The position numbers were made by a program, and so were the translations under genes. A stretch of DNA of 13,639 bases from Ettlia oleoabundans (taxonomy: Eukaryota > Chlorophyta > Chlorophyceae > Chlamydomonadales): the NCBI GenBank assembly GCA_019693395.1, contig JAAMXP010000918.1:30398-44036 (forward strand), read 5' to 3'. The notes beneath the pieces are model-generated. The model was not told the DNA's origin and ran no database searches. It saw nothing but the letters and a program-made list of their open reading frames with translations. Shown here in pieces: positions 1-8,538 of this stretch; positions within the stretch are counted from its first letter, which is position 1, and every line of letters starts with the position of its first letter.

Positions 1-50
1 CCCCCCTCCCCTCCTCTTCTTCCCAAATATGAAGGTTGTTGCTTTTTCAG

Positions 51-184
51 ATTCTAGCCAGCCGAACTCGTCTTCGGAGCTCATTCCGGACATTGTGATC
101 GGCAGAATTATTCCAAGCCATTCCCATAGCTCACGATCAACCAACAGTTCCTGCCACATCCATCACTTTCCGCTCGGGCGGTGA
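51..184 (+). CDS. Possible 3'-terminal exon of an upstream gene (partial)
   Basis: A T-rich stretch ending in TTTTTCAG at 43-50 looks like a 3' splice site. From base 51, in the frame whose first full codon is at 53, an open stretch of 43 codons runs to TGA at 182-184. It is rich in Ser and His and contains the segment SELIPDIVIGRIIP. A TGTAA signal follows 125 nt after the stop, as for the other genes here. No family is recognised and the start lies outside the window. It could equally be chance open sequence in the upstream region of the next gene. Confidence 0.3.
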
Positions 185-309
185 AATGCAAGCCTTTTGT
201 TCCCGTTCTGATTCGTGTGTGCTGGCCAGCCACAGTCTTGCTGATTTCTGCAAACAGTGTGCACAAATTGTGCATGCTAGCCATAGTCTCACTATTTTTC
301 GCAGATCTG

Positions 310-314
310 TGTAA
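310..314 (+). terminator. TGTAA polyadenylation signal (putative)
   Basis: TGTAA is the usual poly(A) signal in chlorophyte nuclear genes. This copy lies 125 nt after the stop of the possible terminal exon at 51-184. The pentamer is short, so the call depends on that exon being real. Confidence 0.3.
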
Positions 315-1116
315 GATGCCCAATGGCAGTTAACAGAGCAGTAATGCCTCGAAATGTACAGCTAACCACTGAAGTGCATCTGAGCAGCGCCCCATTTTGG
401 TCCTTGGGTGCAAATTCTGCATATAAAACAATCAGCAACTGCTGCAATGCATGACAACATTTAACATCAACTGCCGGCTGCCTTGATTTGTAGGGCGGGA
501 CAGCACCACTGCGTTTTGAGTTCATGAGCGCAGCTGTCACCAGGCCAGGGCCCAGGCAGTCTGCCTCCAGCTGCAGCCGCCGCAGGCTTTTGTCCGCACT
601 CATGCGGTGACCTGCCCAACGCATGCATGATTTCGGCTGCCTCAAGTGAGATTCCTTGCAATACTGGACACAACAGGAAGCGCCAGTCGCAGTGCGTCAG
701 TCACGCAGCCAGGCGCCTTGCCTACTGCTTGTGTGGCACAGTCAGAGGCCAAGCAGCGTTGCAAATGTTCAAAGCTGACCCAGAACAAACTGGCTTGAAG
801 ACGGCAAGACTGGCTTGGGCCACTTAATGCCGTCTGCGTACACGGCGTTTCATGCACGAATACACGTTGGCAGCGCCCATCACCAACCATGGGCCCCACA
901 TTCCTCGGCAAAAGGTTGGGTTGCCGCCGCTAACATCCACTTCCGGTTGCTTGAAGAGTCGCAATCAATCATCACCCGAGCATCTGGAGGAGGACCACCC
1001 TGCCATGTGCCATCGTGCTGCGTGCTGCGTGCGTGCTGCGAGCTCAGCTCGGAGGACAGCTGCACGGCGATGATCAGCCGTGATGCCTGCTATGTGTTTC
1101 CTCGCATCATAAAGGA
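315..1116. other. Upstream region of the HAD hydrolase gene; no gene seen
   Basis: About 800 bases between the TGTAA at 310 and the HAD start. Both strands hold only short open stretches (up to about 230 codons on the plus strand at 815-1510, which runs into the HAD first exon in the wrong frame). None has a recognisable domain or convincing splice partners. The region presumably contains the promoter and 5' untranslated sequence of the HAD gene. I see no clear TATA box. Confidence 0.5.
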
Positions 1117-3053
1117 ATGTTCAGCGCGTCTGCTACAGCGGCAACGGCTGCAAAAGCCGGTTCCCAGCGCTATTCCCCTAGATCTCCTCGGCCTTGCCGG
1201 GGCAGCAAGGCCCCTTGTGGCAGCACGATCTCCTTTGCACGCAAGTACACCCCGCTGCAGCGGCAACCCTTCAGGAGTGCGCGGGTCCCTGCCACTGGCG
1301 CTGCCGCCTCCGGCGCAATGCCTCCCGCTGCCAGCACCCAGCAACAAGCGGCCAGAGGGTACCAGGTGCTCCAGTGCATGCAACAGATGCCTGAAAGATA
1401 CAAGGGTGCGCTGCTGGATCAATTTGGAGTGCTGCATGATGGAGAGAAGCCTTATCCAGGAGCAATTGAAGCAGTGGCTCAACTGGCGGCCCGAGGCATG
1501 CGGCTCTTAATCATCAGCAACTCCAGCAGGCGTGAGTTGCGTTGCATGGTTCTTCACTGGTAGCTGCCCTGCATGTCATATGACCTGCCAGATTGGAAGC
1601 TTCTGAAGTACGTTGTAGCAGCAATACTTGCCGCAACCCTCACCCTCAGCACTGCCTCTGTTGGTACATACTGAATCTCGAGCCCAGCCCTGAACTTCCT
1701 GGCCCTGCTTCAAACCCTGCTTCAACCCACATCCCGCATCACACATACGCCGCAGGTTCAGCTGGCGCACTCCAGAACCTGGAACGGATGGGATTCGACC
1801 CCAAGTGCTTTGCTGGCGTGGTGACCAGCGGCGAAGTGACACACCGCCACATCACCCGGCGCCCCGATGCCTGGTGGGCGGCGCTGGGCAGCCGCTGCCT
1901 GCACTTCACGTGGGCAGCCCGAGGCGCCATTTCACTGCAAGGGTTGGGGGTGGAGGTTACTACCGACCCACAGCAGGTGAGGTCTGAAGACTAGGTGGGG
2001 TTAGTAATCCCAGCATAGTGAGCCAGAGCTAAGGCTGGAGCAAGACAGTCTGGGAATAGAGGGTGTGGCCCTGCCACATGCAGGCCGCGCACATCACACC
2101 TGTCTTACGTAGGATGCCCCTTGCATCTGCTAGTTCCTGACTTCCCACATCCTGCCGCCTCTCTTTTACTGCTCCCCGGCTTGCTTTGCAAGCAGGCCGA
2201 TTTCATTTTGGCGCACGGCACCGAGGCACTGGGAACCAGCGTGGATGGCAGCGCTGCAACTCCTACCAGCCTGGATGCCATGCGAGAGCTTCTACAACAG
2301 TGCGCAGAGCGGGGTGGGATACCCATGGTGGTGGCAAACCCTGATGTCGTCACTGTGGCGGGAAGCGAGCTGAGGTGGGGCGGGGTGTCACCTGGCCGTT
2401 GTTTACTACTGATGCTTTCTTTTTGTAAGATTTTTACTGCTTCTGTCCCCCGTGAAAACCCTCCGGCCGTCATGACGGCAAGGCACACTTGCTGAGGCTT
2501 GTTCGGCAGGCTACTTTGCTGTACTGAGGGCTGCAGCAGCTCTGTGCTATTGCACCTCCCCCTGGTGGTGTGGTGTGGTGCGGTATCTCTGCTTTGGCAA
2601 CCCAACTGGCAACTTCTGCCTTTCCCTATACTCAGGGTGATGCCTGGTACATTAGCGCGCCACTATGCCTCTCTGGGTGGTCAAGTGGTTTTGATGGGCA
2701 AGCCTGCGGCTGTAATCTACGAAGCGGCTCTGAAGATGTTGCAGCTGCCTGCCAGCCTGGTGGTGGCGGTGGGCGACAGCTTGGAGCATGATATAGGCGG
2801 GGCACAGGCAGCAGGCGTGGATAGCTTGTTTGTACTGGGCGGCATCCACCGCCAGGACGTGCAGTTGCAGGCAGCGCAGGATGCAACGGCTGGCTGCGCT
2901 GATAGCGGAAAAAGCACCGGCAGTCACGGAAAAGGCGGTGTTGAGGGCAGCAGCCGCTACACTTTCAGCGGGCAGCAGCTGTTACAAGCATGCGCCGCGC
3001 ATGGCGTGGCATTGCCCAATCACATAGTGCCCTACTTTTCTTGGCAACCGTAA
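1117..3053 (+). CDS. HAD-superfamily class IIA hydrolase, probably organelle-targeted
   Basis: Four exons: 1117-1531, 1756-1976, 2196-2374, 2636-3053. All introns are GT-AG, phases agree, and the sum is 1233 nt (410 residues). HAD motif I is DQFGVLHDG (nucleophile D101), motif II is IISNSS (S134), motif III is the lysine of MGKPA (K294), and motif IV is GDSLEHD (D319, D324). The glycine-rich segment after motif IV and the cap insert between motifs II and III fit subfamily IIA, close to the TIGR01459-type proteins of alphaproteobacteria and plants. Such enzymes hydrolyse phosphate esters, but the substrate here is unknown. In motif I the usual +2 Asp is Phe. Residues 1-90 are rich in Ala, Ser and Arg, poor in acids and precede the domain, so a chloroplast or mitochondrial transit peptide is inferred. 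The next ATG, M68 (1318), is a possible alternative start. The gene converges on the minus-strand membrane-protein gene. Confidence 0.88.
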
Positions 3054-3249
3054 CCTTTGCAATATAGATGACGATGGCCATCAAGAAAGATGAAGCAGGG
3101 AATGCAGCGCAACCAGGCCTCTCGGCCACCAACCGGCACCCACGCGCAGGCTCTAATTGAAGGGAGAGGGATTCCCTGGCTGCAGATTGCAGTGGTTTCC
3201 GTCATCAAACACATAAGATCCCAACGCGTGGCAACCAGTCAGTATATAC

Positions 3250-3254
3250 TGTAA
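3250..3254 (+). terminator. TGTAA polyadenylation signal of the HAD gene
   Basis: First TGTAA downstream of the HAD stop codon (3051-3053), about 200 nt away, a normal 3'UTR length in green algae. Confidence 0.55.
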
Positions 3255-3510
3255 GTCCTGCAAAGCCTCTGCCTGATTGATACAGATGTTTGTAGCCCTC
3301 CCAGGAGGCATTGAACAGACAAAGTTCAGCAAAGAGCTTCCGCATTGCATGCACGGATGGCCCCACAACCTGCTGGAATACCTATTGAGGGCCAAGGCAG
3401 TCCTACCTGATCCGTGCTGCCTTCCTGGGCCCAATCATCTAATGCCCCATTGCCTGAGAGCCCAGTCAAGAAAGTGCCCAGATGCGTCCAGCCGTGTGTC
3501 ATCTCTTTGC

Positions 3511-3515
3511 TTACA
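3511..3515 (-). terminator. TGTAA polyadenylation signal of the four-segment membrane protein gene
   Basis: The plus strand reads TTACA, so the minus strand reads TGTAA, 250 nt past the stop at 3767-3765. With the plus-strand signal at 3250 this puts the ends of the two convergent transcripts about 200 nt apart, so they probably do not overlap. Confidence 0.5.
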
Positions 3516-3664
3516 TAGCATGCACGAGTCACGACAAGAAGCAAGCTATCTGATCAGCGGGTACGACGTGACAACTACACTGGCAGCTAGCATCTCTGCC
3601 GCTTTCGTCTCATCATGAGTGGCAAGGCAAGCTGGCAAGGCAACACGAGCTTCCTGCCTAGCCC

Positions 3665-3742
3665 CAGTACCGATGCCACCTCCTTGCGTGACAACCATCC
3701 AGACAGTACCGATGCCACCTCCTTGCATGACAGCCATCTGGA
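3665..3742. repeat. 39-bp tandem repeat, two copies
   Basis: The unit starts CAGTACCGATGCCACCTCCT and is repeated with a period of 39 bp at 3665 and 3704, with a few substitutions in the second half. It lies in the inferred 3'UTR of the minus-strand membrane-protein gene. Because 39 is a multiple of three, it makes open frames on both strands that look like repetitive peptides; these are not taken as coding. Confidence 0.8.
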
Positions 3743-3764
3743 AAGTGGGCCTTGAGGTTTGTCC

Positions 3765-5023
3765 TCAGTCTTCGCTGCAGCCCTTCCACAAGCAAAGCCC
3801 GCCCATCACACACATGCCGGCGGCGCTGCCCAGTGCCAGCTCCTGCTTGTGGCTGCCGTTCTGCACGCGGTATTGGGTCCGCATGGCAGAAAGTTAAGGT
3901 AAGATACGACTGCAAGTTTTGCATCAGGGGTGCAGCTAGAATAGCGTGGGCTTTGCCGGGGGGACTTGTGAAGAGGCATGTGCATTCATCTGGCACGAGC
4001 GAGCTGCAGCTGCATGGCATGCCCTGTTGCTGCGGCGGCAACTGAGGCCACCGCTTCAGAGGTATACAATCCAGTGCAGGCGGTAGGCAATCCAGTGCAG
4101 GCCACAGCATACCTGGGCATTGTAAACCATTTGGCCTGCAGCAAGTTGAAGGACAAAGACCCATATGTGTTAGTGTTGCCAAGCTGCACCCAGCCCAGCA
4201 AACGAAAACCGACGGTGCAACCGGCGGTGCAGAGGAACACCAACTCCCAGCATGTGTTATGCTGCAGTGTGCCGTGTGCAGTCTTACCTGCGCTGCACAA
4301 CCAGCCAACGCCCAGCGCCTTTAGGGCATTTTTCTTGGCCTTCTGCAGATGGGTTTCAATGGGAATTGAAAGCACGCCATGTGAACTGTCGGTTGTCCAT
4401 ATGGCCAGCAACCCTGAAGCACGTGATGGCATCAGCAAGCATATTGGCACCATATTGGCTTTGTCAGTAGTGCACATTGCTCTTCGGCACGATGGGGCGC
4501 TGGTATTAGTCGAAACACTGGATCACCTTGGAGTCGGATGCGCGGAGGATGAGGGGTTGGGCGGCAGAACTGAGGAGGGAGGAGCCAAACCAGCGCCAGG
4601 CGGTTGCACTGTACGGCTGCTCCTGCAAGCATTGGGTGTGGCATGCCAGGACACAACCGTCTTGGCCAGCGTGGCCCAAAGACGAGTCACTGATGTAACA
4701 ACCCACAGTGGAAGCAGCAGGCCTCTGAGGCGTAGGTTTGTTGGCGGAAGAGAAGGGGTACTTTAGCGGCACCCCGGCACACCCTAGCCGCCGCCGGTTT
4801 GAGCAGCTCAATGAGGCTGGTAATGGCGGCTTGGACTATTGCCTGCTGCAGACGGAAAAGCGGTACGCTTCGCAACTTCTTATCTAGCAACATGCTGCAC
4901 CCTTTCCTTTGTCAGGTAGGTTTCGTGGAGGTTTCGGGGCGCGAAAAAGGCGTGCGTGCCATAGATGGCGGTGGACACGCCCGAAACGAGCAAAAGAGTA
5001 TCTTCTGAGATCTCGAAACCCAT
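3765..5023 (-). CDS. Small protein with four hydrophobic segments, unknown function
   Basis: Five exons on the minus strand: 5023-4901, 4622-4527, 4342-4288, 4135-4113, 3860-3765. All introns are GT-AG, phases agree, and the sum is 393 nt (130 residues, stop TGA). Start ATG 5023-5021 is the first in the open frame. Four hydrophobic segments are visible: residues about 7-29 (LLLVSGVSTAIYGTHAFFAP), 48-70 (AWRWFGSSLLSSAAQPLIL), 78-99 (ALKALGVGWLCSAG) and 106-126 (ELALGSAAGMCVMGGLCLW). The layout, with FAPRNLHETYL after segment 1, an aromatic WRWFG start to segment 2 and a Lys-rich turn before segment 3, resembles small four-helix membrane proteins I associate with algae, but I cannot name a family or function. 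Exon 4 has only 23 nt. Exons 1, 2, 3 and 5 each encode one hydrophobic segment. Splice choices for exons 4 and 5 are the least certain. Confidence 0.68.
4067..4102. repeat. 15-bp direct repeat in intron 4 of the membrane-protein gene
   Basis: CAATCCAGTGCAGGC occurs at 4067-4081 and again at 4088-4102 (period 21). It lies in the last intron of the minus-strand gene, just inside the 5' splice site. Confidence 0.75.
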
Positions 5024-5328
5024 GGCGCTTGATGCCGGCTGACTGAACAACTGATTCTGGCAGCCTGTTGCAGAGGTTGAAGACGATCCGCCCCGCGAAC
5101 TGTGGTTCTGACCCCTGCAGTACAGGTGTCGCATCCGCCTGTCCTGCCACTGTGGATGCACGGTTCACTCATTGCTGCTATTATAGGTTCTTTTGCGTCC
5201 TATTGGCTGTTTGTATTGGAATCCACGCTGCCCTGCATCAGCAAAGGATCCCCAGCTACAGCTCCAGGCAATTCATGACTTCATGTATATGAAATCATGA
5301 TATCATATACATGATACAAATCGGTTAG
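5024..5328. promoter_or_regulatory. Divergent promoter region
   Basis: About 300 bases separate the start of the minus-strand membrane-protein gene (5023) from the first ATG of the plus-strand broken gene (5329). On the minus strand CCAAT occurs at 5206-5202 and 5219-5215, roughly 180-195 bases before the membrane-protein ATG, a plausible distance for CCAAT boxes. The half nearest the plus-strand gene is AT-rich and holds the palindrome at 5281-5314. No clear TATA box is seen. Confidence 0.45.
5281..5314. repeat. 34-bp near-perfect palindrome
   Basis: The arm TCATGTATATGA at 5281-5292 returns as its reverse complement at 5303-5314. The centre is ATCATGAT, itself a palindrome. Only one base pair in the whole 34 bp is mismatched (5293/5302). 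It sits 14 bp before the ATG of the plus-strand broken gene, in an AT-rich patch unlike the GC-rich surroundings. It may be a protein-binding site, a hairpin in the 5'UTR, or the footprint of an inserted element; the sequence does not decide. Confidence 0.85.
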
Positions 5329-7396
5329 ATGGAAGCTATGTTGAACCAGCTGGATGCGCTGTGCGCGGGCTTTGTCTCCCCCGTGCCCACTGTCGTAGCA
5401 ACTGAGGTGCTCAAGGACCTAGCTAAAGCCTTCCGGCGAGCCAGCAACTAAGTCCGCAGGATTGATCCGCAACTTGCGTCCGCGCTCATCAAGTGCATTG
5501 CTGCGGCTGATGTAGTTTGGGAAGCTGTTGTTGGTGCCTGGTGCCTGCGGTCAACGACTTCAACCTGTCGTGCATCCAAGCTGCACCCAAACTGCTACTA
5601 GTGCCCTACTACCCAGCAGCAAATTGTCAAAGCTGTCTGAGGTGCTATCTGGGCTGAACTCCCAGCTGATGGCGGATGGCGAGCAGCCGTCTGGAGGAGT
5701 CTGCACAGCCGGCTGCCACGGCCAGCTGTGGGCCGCTTTCAGAACTGTGGATGCCTGCATCACGTTGGCCAAGGGCCTTGACCTTGGTCGGAACGACGCC
5801 TTCCGCATCTCTCAGGGAGGCCTGCAGCTGCTGTTTGGCGCGGGCACGTCGGCATTGGCGTTGCTGGTCGACGCATTGGAGTCGGACTATACTTATGAGA
5901 GGCACGGTGACCTGAAGCTGGCAGTTCCGGACCAGCTCGCTGCCCTGTATCAGCTGCTGTTTGGGCTCGTGCCGGAGCAGTCAGTGCCGAAATATGTGGC
6001 GGCCGTTGCCCCGCCCAAGGCGGCAATGGCATTCCTGGAAGCTCTCCGTGAGGCTATGTACTATGCTTTGAGCTCCGTTTTCAAGTCTCAGGTGAAGGCA
6101 TCAAAGCCTTTTCAGCGAGACTACCTGGACTACTTTCAGTCACTTCTATCTGCGGTTGATCAGCCATTGCAGTCCGGCAGCACAGCCAAGGACGGGGCTG
6201 ACGGCGAAGCTGCCGGCCACAGAGAAGTAACCTCGGCTGAGAAGTCATGGCAATCGGCTCTTTGGGAGGTGGTGGCAGCAGTGCCTCAAATGCTCCGTGT
6301 GCTGTCGACTCTCTTGGCCAGCGGCCAGCACTTGGCCATTGTTGCAGTGTGCGGCATGTTAGAGGCTGCTGGACAGCTGTTGGGCGTCGTCTATGAAGTC
6401 AACAGCTTTGAGCAGCTGGCAGCTTGGGCAGCTGCCGTAGACAGCAGTTTGCAGCACCTGCCGCTGCTGGTGCAGCTGCCCTTGCAGAGCGGCATCGTGG
6501 CCATGAGAACACTGAGCAACAGCAGCAGCGTGCGGATCAAGAGCAGCAGCAGGAGGAGGCGAGGGAGCAACTGCAGGATAGCCTGCAACAGGGGCAGCAT
6601 CTGCGGCCGGAACAAGGGCAAGCTAGCACGAAGAAAGCGGAGCTGCAGGGAACACACCATGTGGCGCTGCAGGCAGCAAAAGGTCTGTTGCGTGGGTGGT
6701 GGCAGAGTTGTCCTGCGATCTCAAGCAGAGCGGCATTCACCCTCCGGTACCGTGCTGGTGAGCGCATTGCCGATTAACAGAAAGTACCGCCACCCAGCTT
6801 GGTCAAGTAGCTGTGGGCGCTGGACAGATGCAGCTGTCACCTGGTGCACTGGCTGCTACGGGAGCCTGCCCGCCTGGCGCTGCTGCCGCAGCTGCTGCTC
6901 GACAGTGGATGGGATGAGCTGATGAAATGCCTGGAGGCAACATTCAGTGCAGCTTTGAATCTATGCAGCCAGCATGCGAAGGTGGCTCAACACCAGCTCC
7001 AATTCCCTGCAGATGAAAAGGCAGGGCCATACGTTACACATGCGCTTGCACTCAAGGTTGCAGGTCGCTGCAGGTCGCTGCCGCTGCAGCTGCTGCTGCA
7101 TTGCGCGTGCTGCTGCCACCCGCAGCTGCGCCTACCTGGCCTGCAGCAACCTGGCTGCCAAGGGCGGGCCGGCAGCAGGCAAGGGCGAGGGCAGCAAGAA
7201 ACGCGCCGGGTGCCTGACGGCGTGGGACTGCGGCGTTGAGTGCTCATGCGCTGCTTGTCGCAAGGAGGACACATATATGCGTGCAAGGCGCTGGCACCTG
7301 GGTACATCTCTTACACCCGGGTCAAGTAGCTGTTGCCCTGGTGCAAATGCCGACTCGCTCTTGCCTGTATACCATGTTTATACGCACACATGTTGA
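5329..7396 (+). pseudogene. Disrupted gene ending in a MYND-like zinc finger
   Basis: Coding-like sequence starts at ATG 5329 (MEAMLNQLDALCAGF), meets TAA at 5449, and continues in the same frame as RRIDPQLASALIKCIAAADVV to about 5520. A long helical Leu/Ala-rich stretch follows in a second frame to about 6500, with no ATG until 5669. A Gln/Glu-rich stretch then reads in a third frame (6510-6774) and meets TAA 6775 and TAG 6808. The same frame resumes as a helical segment (6844-7060). A 10-bp tandem duplication at 7061-7080 shifts the frame again into a Cys-rich end: CAYLACSNL, then KRAGCLTAWDCGVECS and ACRKED (7127-7275), which resembles a MYND finger with imperfect Cys spacing. MYND fingers bind proline-rich peptides; the body is not recognised. 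Some breaks could be unrecognised introns or assembly errors, but no GT-AG set I tried restores one frame. A TGTAA at 7670 suggests it was, or is, transcribed. Confidence 0.55.
7061..7080. repeat. 10-bp perfect tandem duplication causing a frame change
   Basis: CAGGTCGCTG occurs twice back to back (7061-7070, 7071-7080). The extra 10 bp explains why coding-like sequence changes frame here: the frame before it and the MYND-like frame after it are offset by exactly one copy. Confidence 0.8.
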
Positions 7397-7669
7397 TTTC
7401 GTTGCAGCTGTTCCTTATCTGATTTAGTTGGGTTTTATTCCTTCTTCTTTCATGTTGATCCAAATGGAAGTTTGTTGGTTTCATTCCTTTTTGTTCGTTT
7501 TGCTTCGGACTTAGTTATGACTTTAGTGGTGTAGTCAAACTTTTGCCAGAGCCTGGATTCGTTGGGTTGGCCGCTGGCAGCTGGCAGACTTGGAAAAGTG
7601 AGAGCATGGCAGGAAGGAAGTCATGCTGAAAATTATTTATTGGTGATTCTGAATGTTCATGTGGAATGT
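7397..7669 (+). other. T-rich 3'UTR-like stretch after the disrupted MYND gene
   Basis: Base composition changes from GC-rich coding-like sequence to T-rich sequence (runs such as TTTTTGTTCGTTTTG near 7490). No open frame of note is present. With TGTAA at 7670 it reads as a 3' untranslated region. Confidence 0.4.
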
Positions 7670-7674
7670 TGTAA
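7670..7674 (+). terminator. TGTAA polyadenylation signal (putative)
   Basis: TGTAA at the end of the T-rich stretch, about 270 nt past the last stop of the disrupted MYND gene. Confidence 0.45.
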
Positions 7675-8538
7675 TCTCTCGTAAGTGACCTACCATCTCA
7701 TAACTACCAGCTCATTAGTGGAGAAGCAGCGGCCACATGCACAGGCTACTGCCACCTGCACCTGCGACCACCTTGACCTGTCACGACCTGGCAGCTGGGT
7801 CTGGGCTTGCAGCTGGCGAGGGCCAGGGCACCATGACCTGCAGCTGGTGCCTTACGGTGTGGTGTAGCGGCCTGGACTGCTTGCAAGGTGATCGGCGTGC
7901 AGGCAAGCCAAAGCGCCTGTGACCTGTGTGCAAGATGCAGGCAGCTGGAGAGATCTTTTGCCAGACTTGAATTTGTTTGGAGAAACGTTTTTTTAACGGC
8001 CTCAGACCCTCTTGTAAACAACTGGGGAGTATGCGAGTCGCCAACGCAGGTGACAAGGGTCCGCCGTGCATGCTGTGGCGGTGGGGCGCCGTCTTGACGT
8101 CTGCCATCTGCGAACTGCTCGCCATATCCTCTTGCACGGCTCCCCATTGTACGAGACATAGTCATCAGCTTCAAAGGTCTTCGGGTGATTATCGATCAGC
8201 CCGATCACTGCGCAGAAGCGGGTTGCCCGGCTAAGCTAGTTGCTCAAGCCCGTCATTGTTGTTGTCTGCTAGGGGTGCGCTGCATTTTCTCCCGGCCTGC
8301 CGCAGCTCAGCACGTTTAGCTTTCACAGCCCGCGCTGAGGGGCGACGGGCGGCCTAGTGGACGATCTACAATGAGATGCAGATGCAGCTCTTCAACCAGC
8401 CGATCCCAGCCGCGCGGATAACAGCGACCTCCGCCTCCTCCACTGTGGCCATCGCCGCCTGTCCTTGCAGCCTGACCTCCTTGCCTGCTTGACCTTCCCC
8501 ACGATGCAGGCTTTTGTGTAACGTATCCAGCCCACGGC
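7675..8538. other. Upstream region of the proteasome gene; no confirmed gene
   Basis: About 860 bases. The 3' part must hold the promoter and 5'UTR of the proteasome gene. ATGs at 8371 and 8376 open short frames (17 codons ending at 8421, and about 38 codons) that stop before the proteasome ATG; if the transcript starts upstream of them they would be upstream ORFs. On the minus strand at 8208-8110 a short protein-like stretch (IDNHPKTFEADDYVSYNGEP) is open but has no recognisable start or splice partners. No TATA box or known proteasome-promoter element is evident. Confidence 0.4.

Noticed and set aside
2105..2605. 166-codon minus-strand ORF
   Set aside because: Antisense to exon 3 and introns of the HAD gene; no domain.
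3665..3742. Peptide repeat (13-residue units) as coding
   Set aside because: The 39-bp period keeps all frames open; no start, stop or splice support, and the repeat falls in a 3'UTR.
3978..4766. 262-codon plus-strand ORF
   Set aside because: Antisense to exons 2-4 of the membrane-protein gene and through its introns; no domain and no start context. The minus-strand model is supported by four phase-matched splice junctions.
5449..6810. Nuclear code change (TAA/TAG read as Gln) to explain internal stops in the broken gene
   Set aside because: TAA and TAG serve as normal stops for the HAD and cyclic-nucleotide-binding genes in this window, and frame changes would remain unexplained.
5528..6922. 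One 464-codon ORF taken as an intact gene
   Set aside because: It opens at TTG, not ATG, and after about 6500 becomes Arg/Cys/Ser-rich while protein-like sequence continues in another frame. The upstream coding-like part also lies in a different frame.
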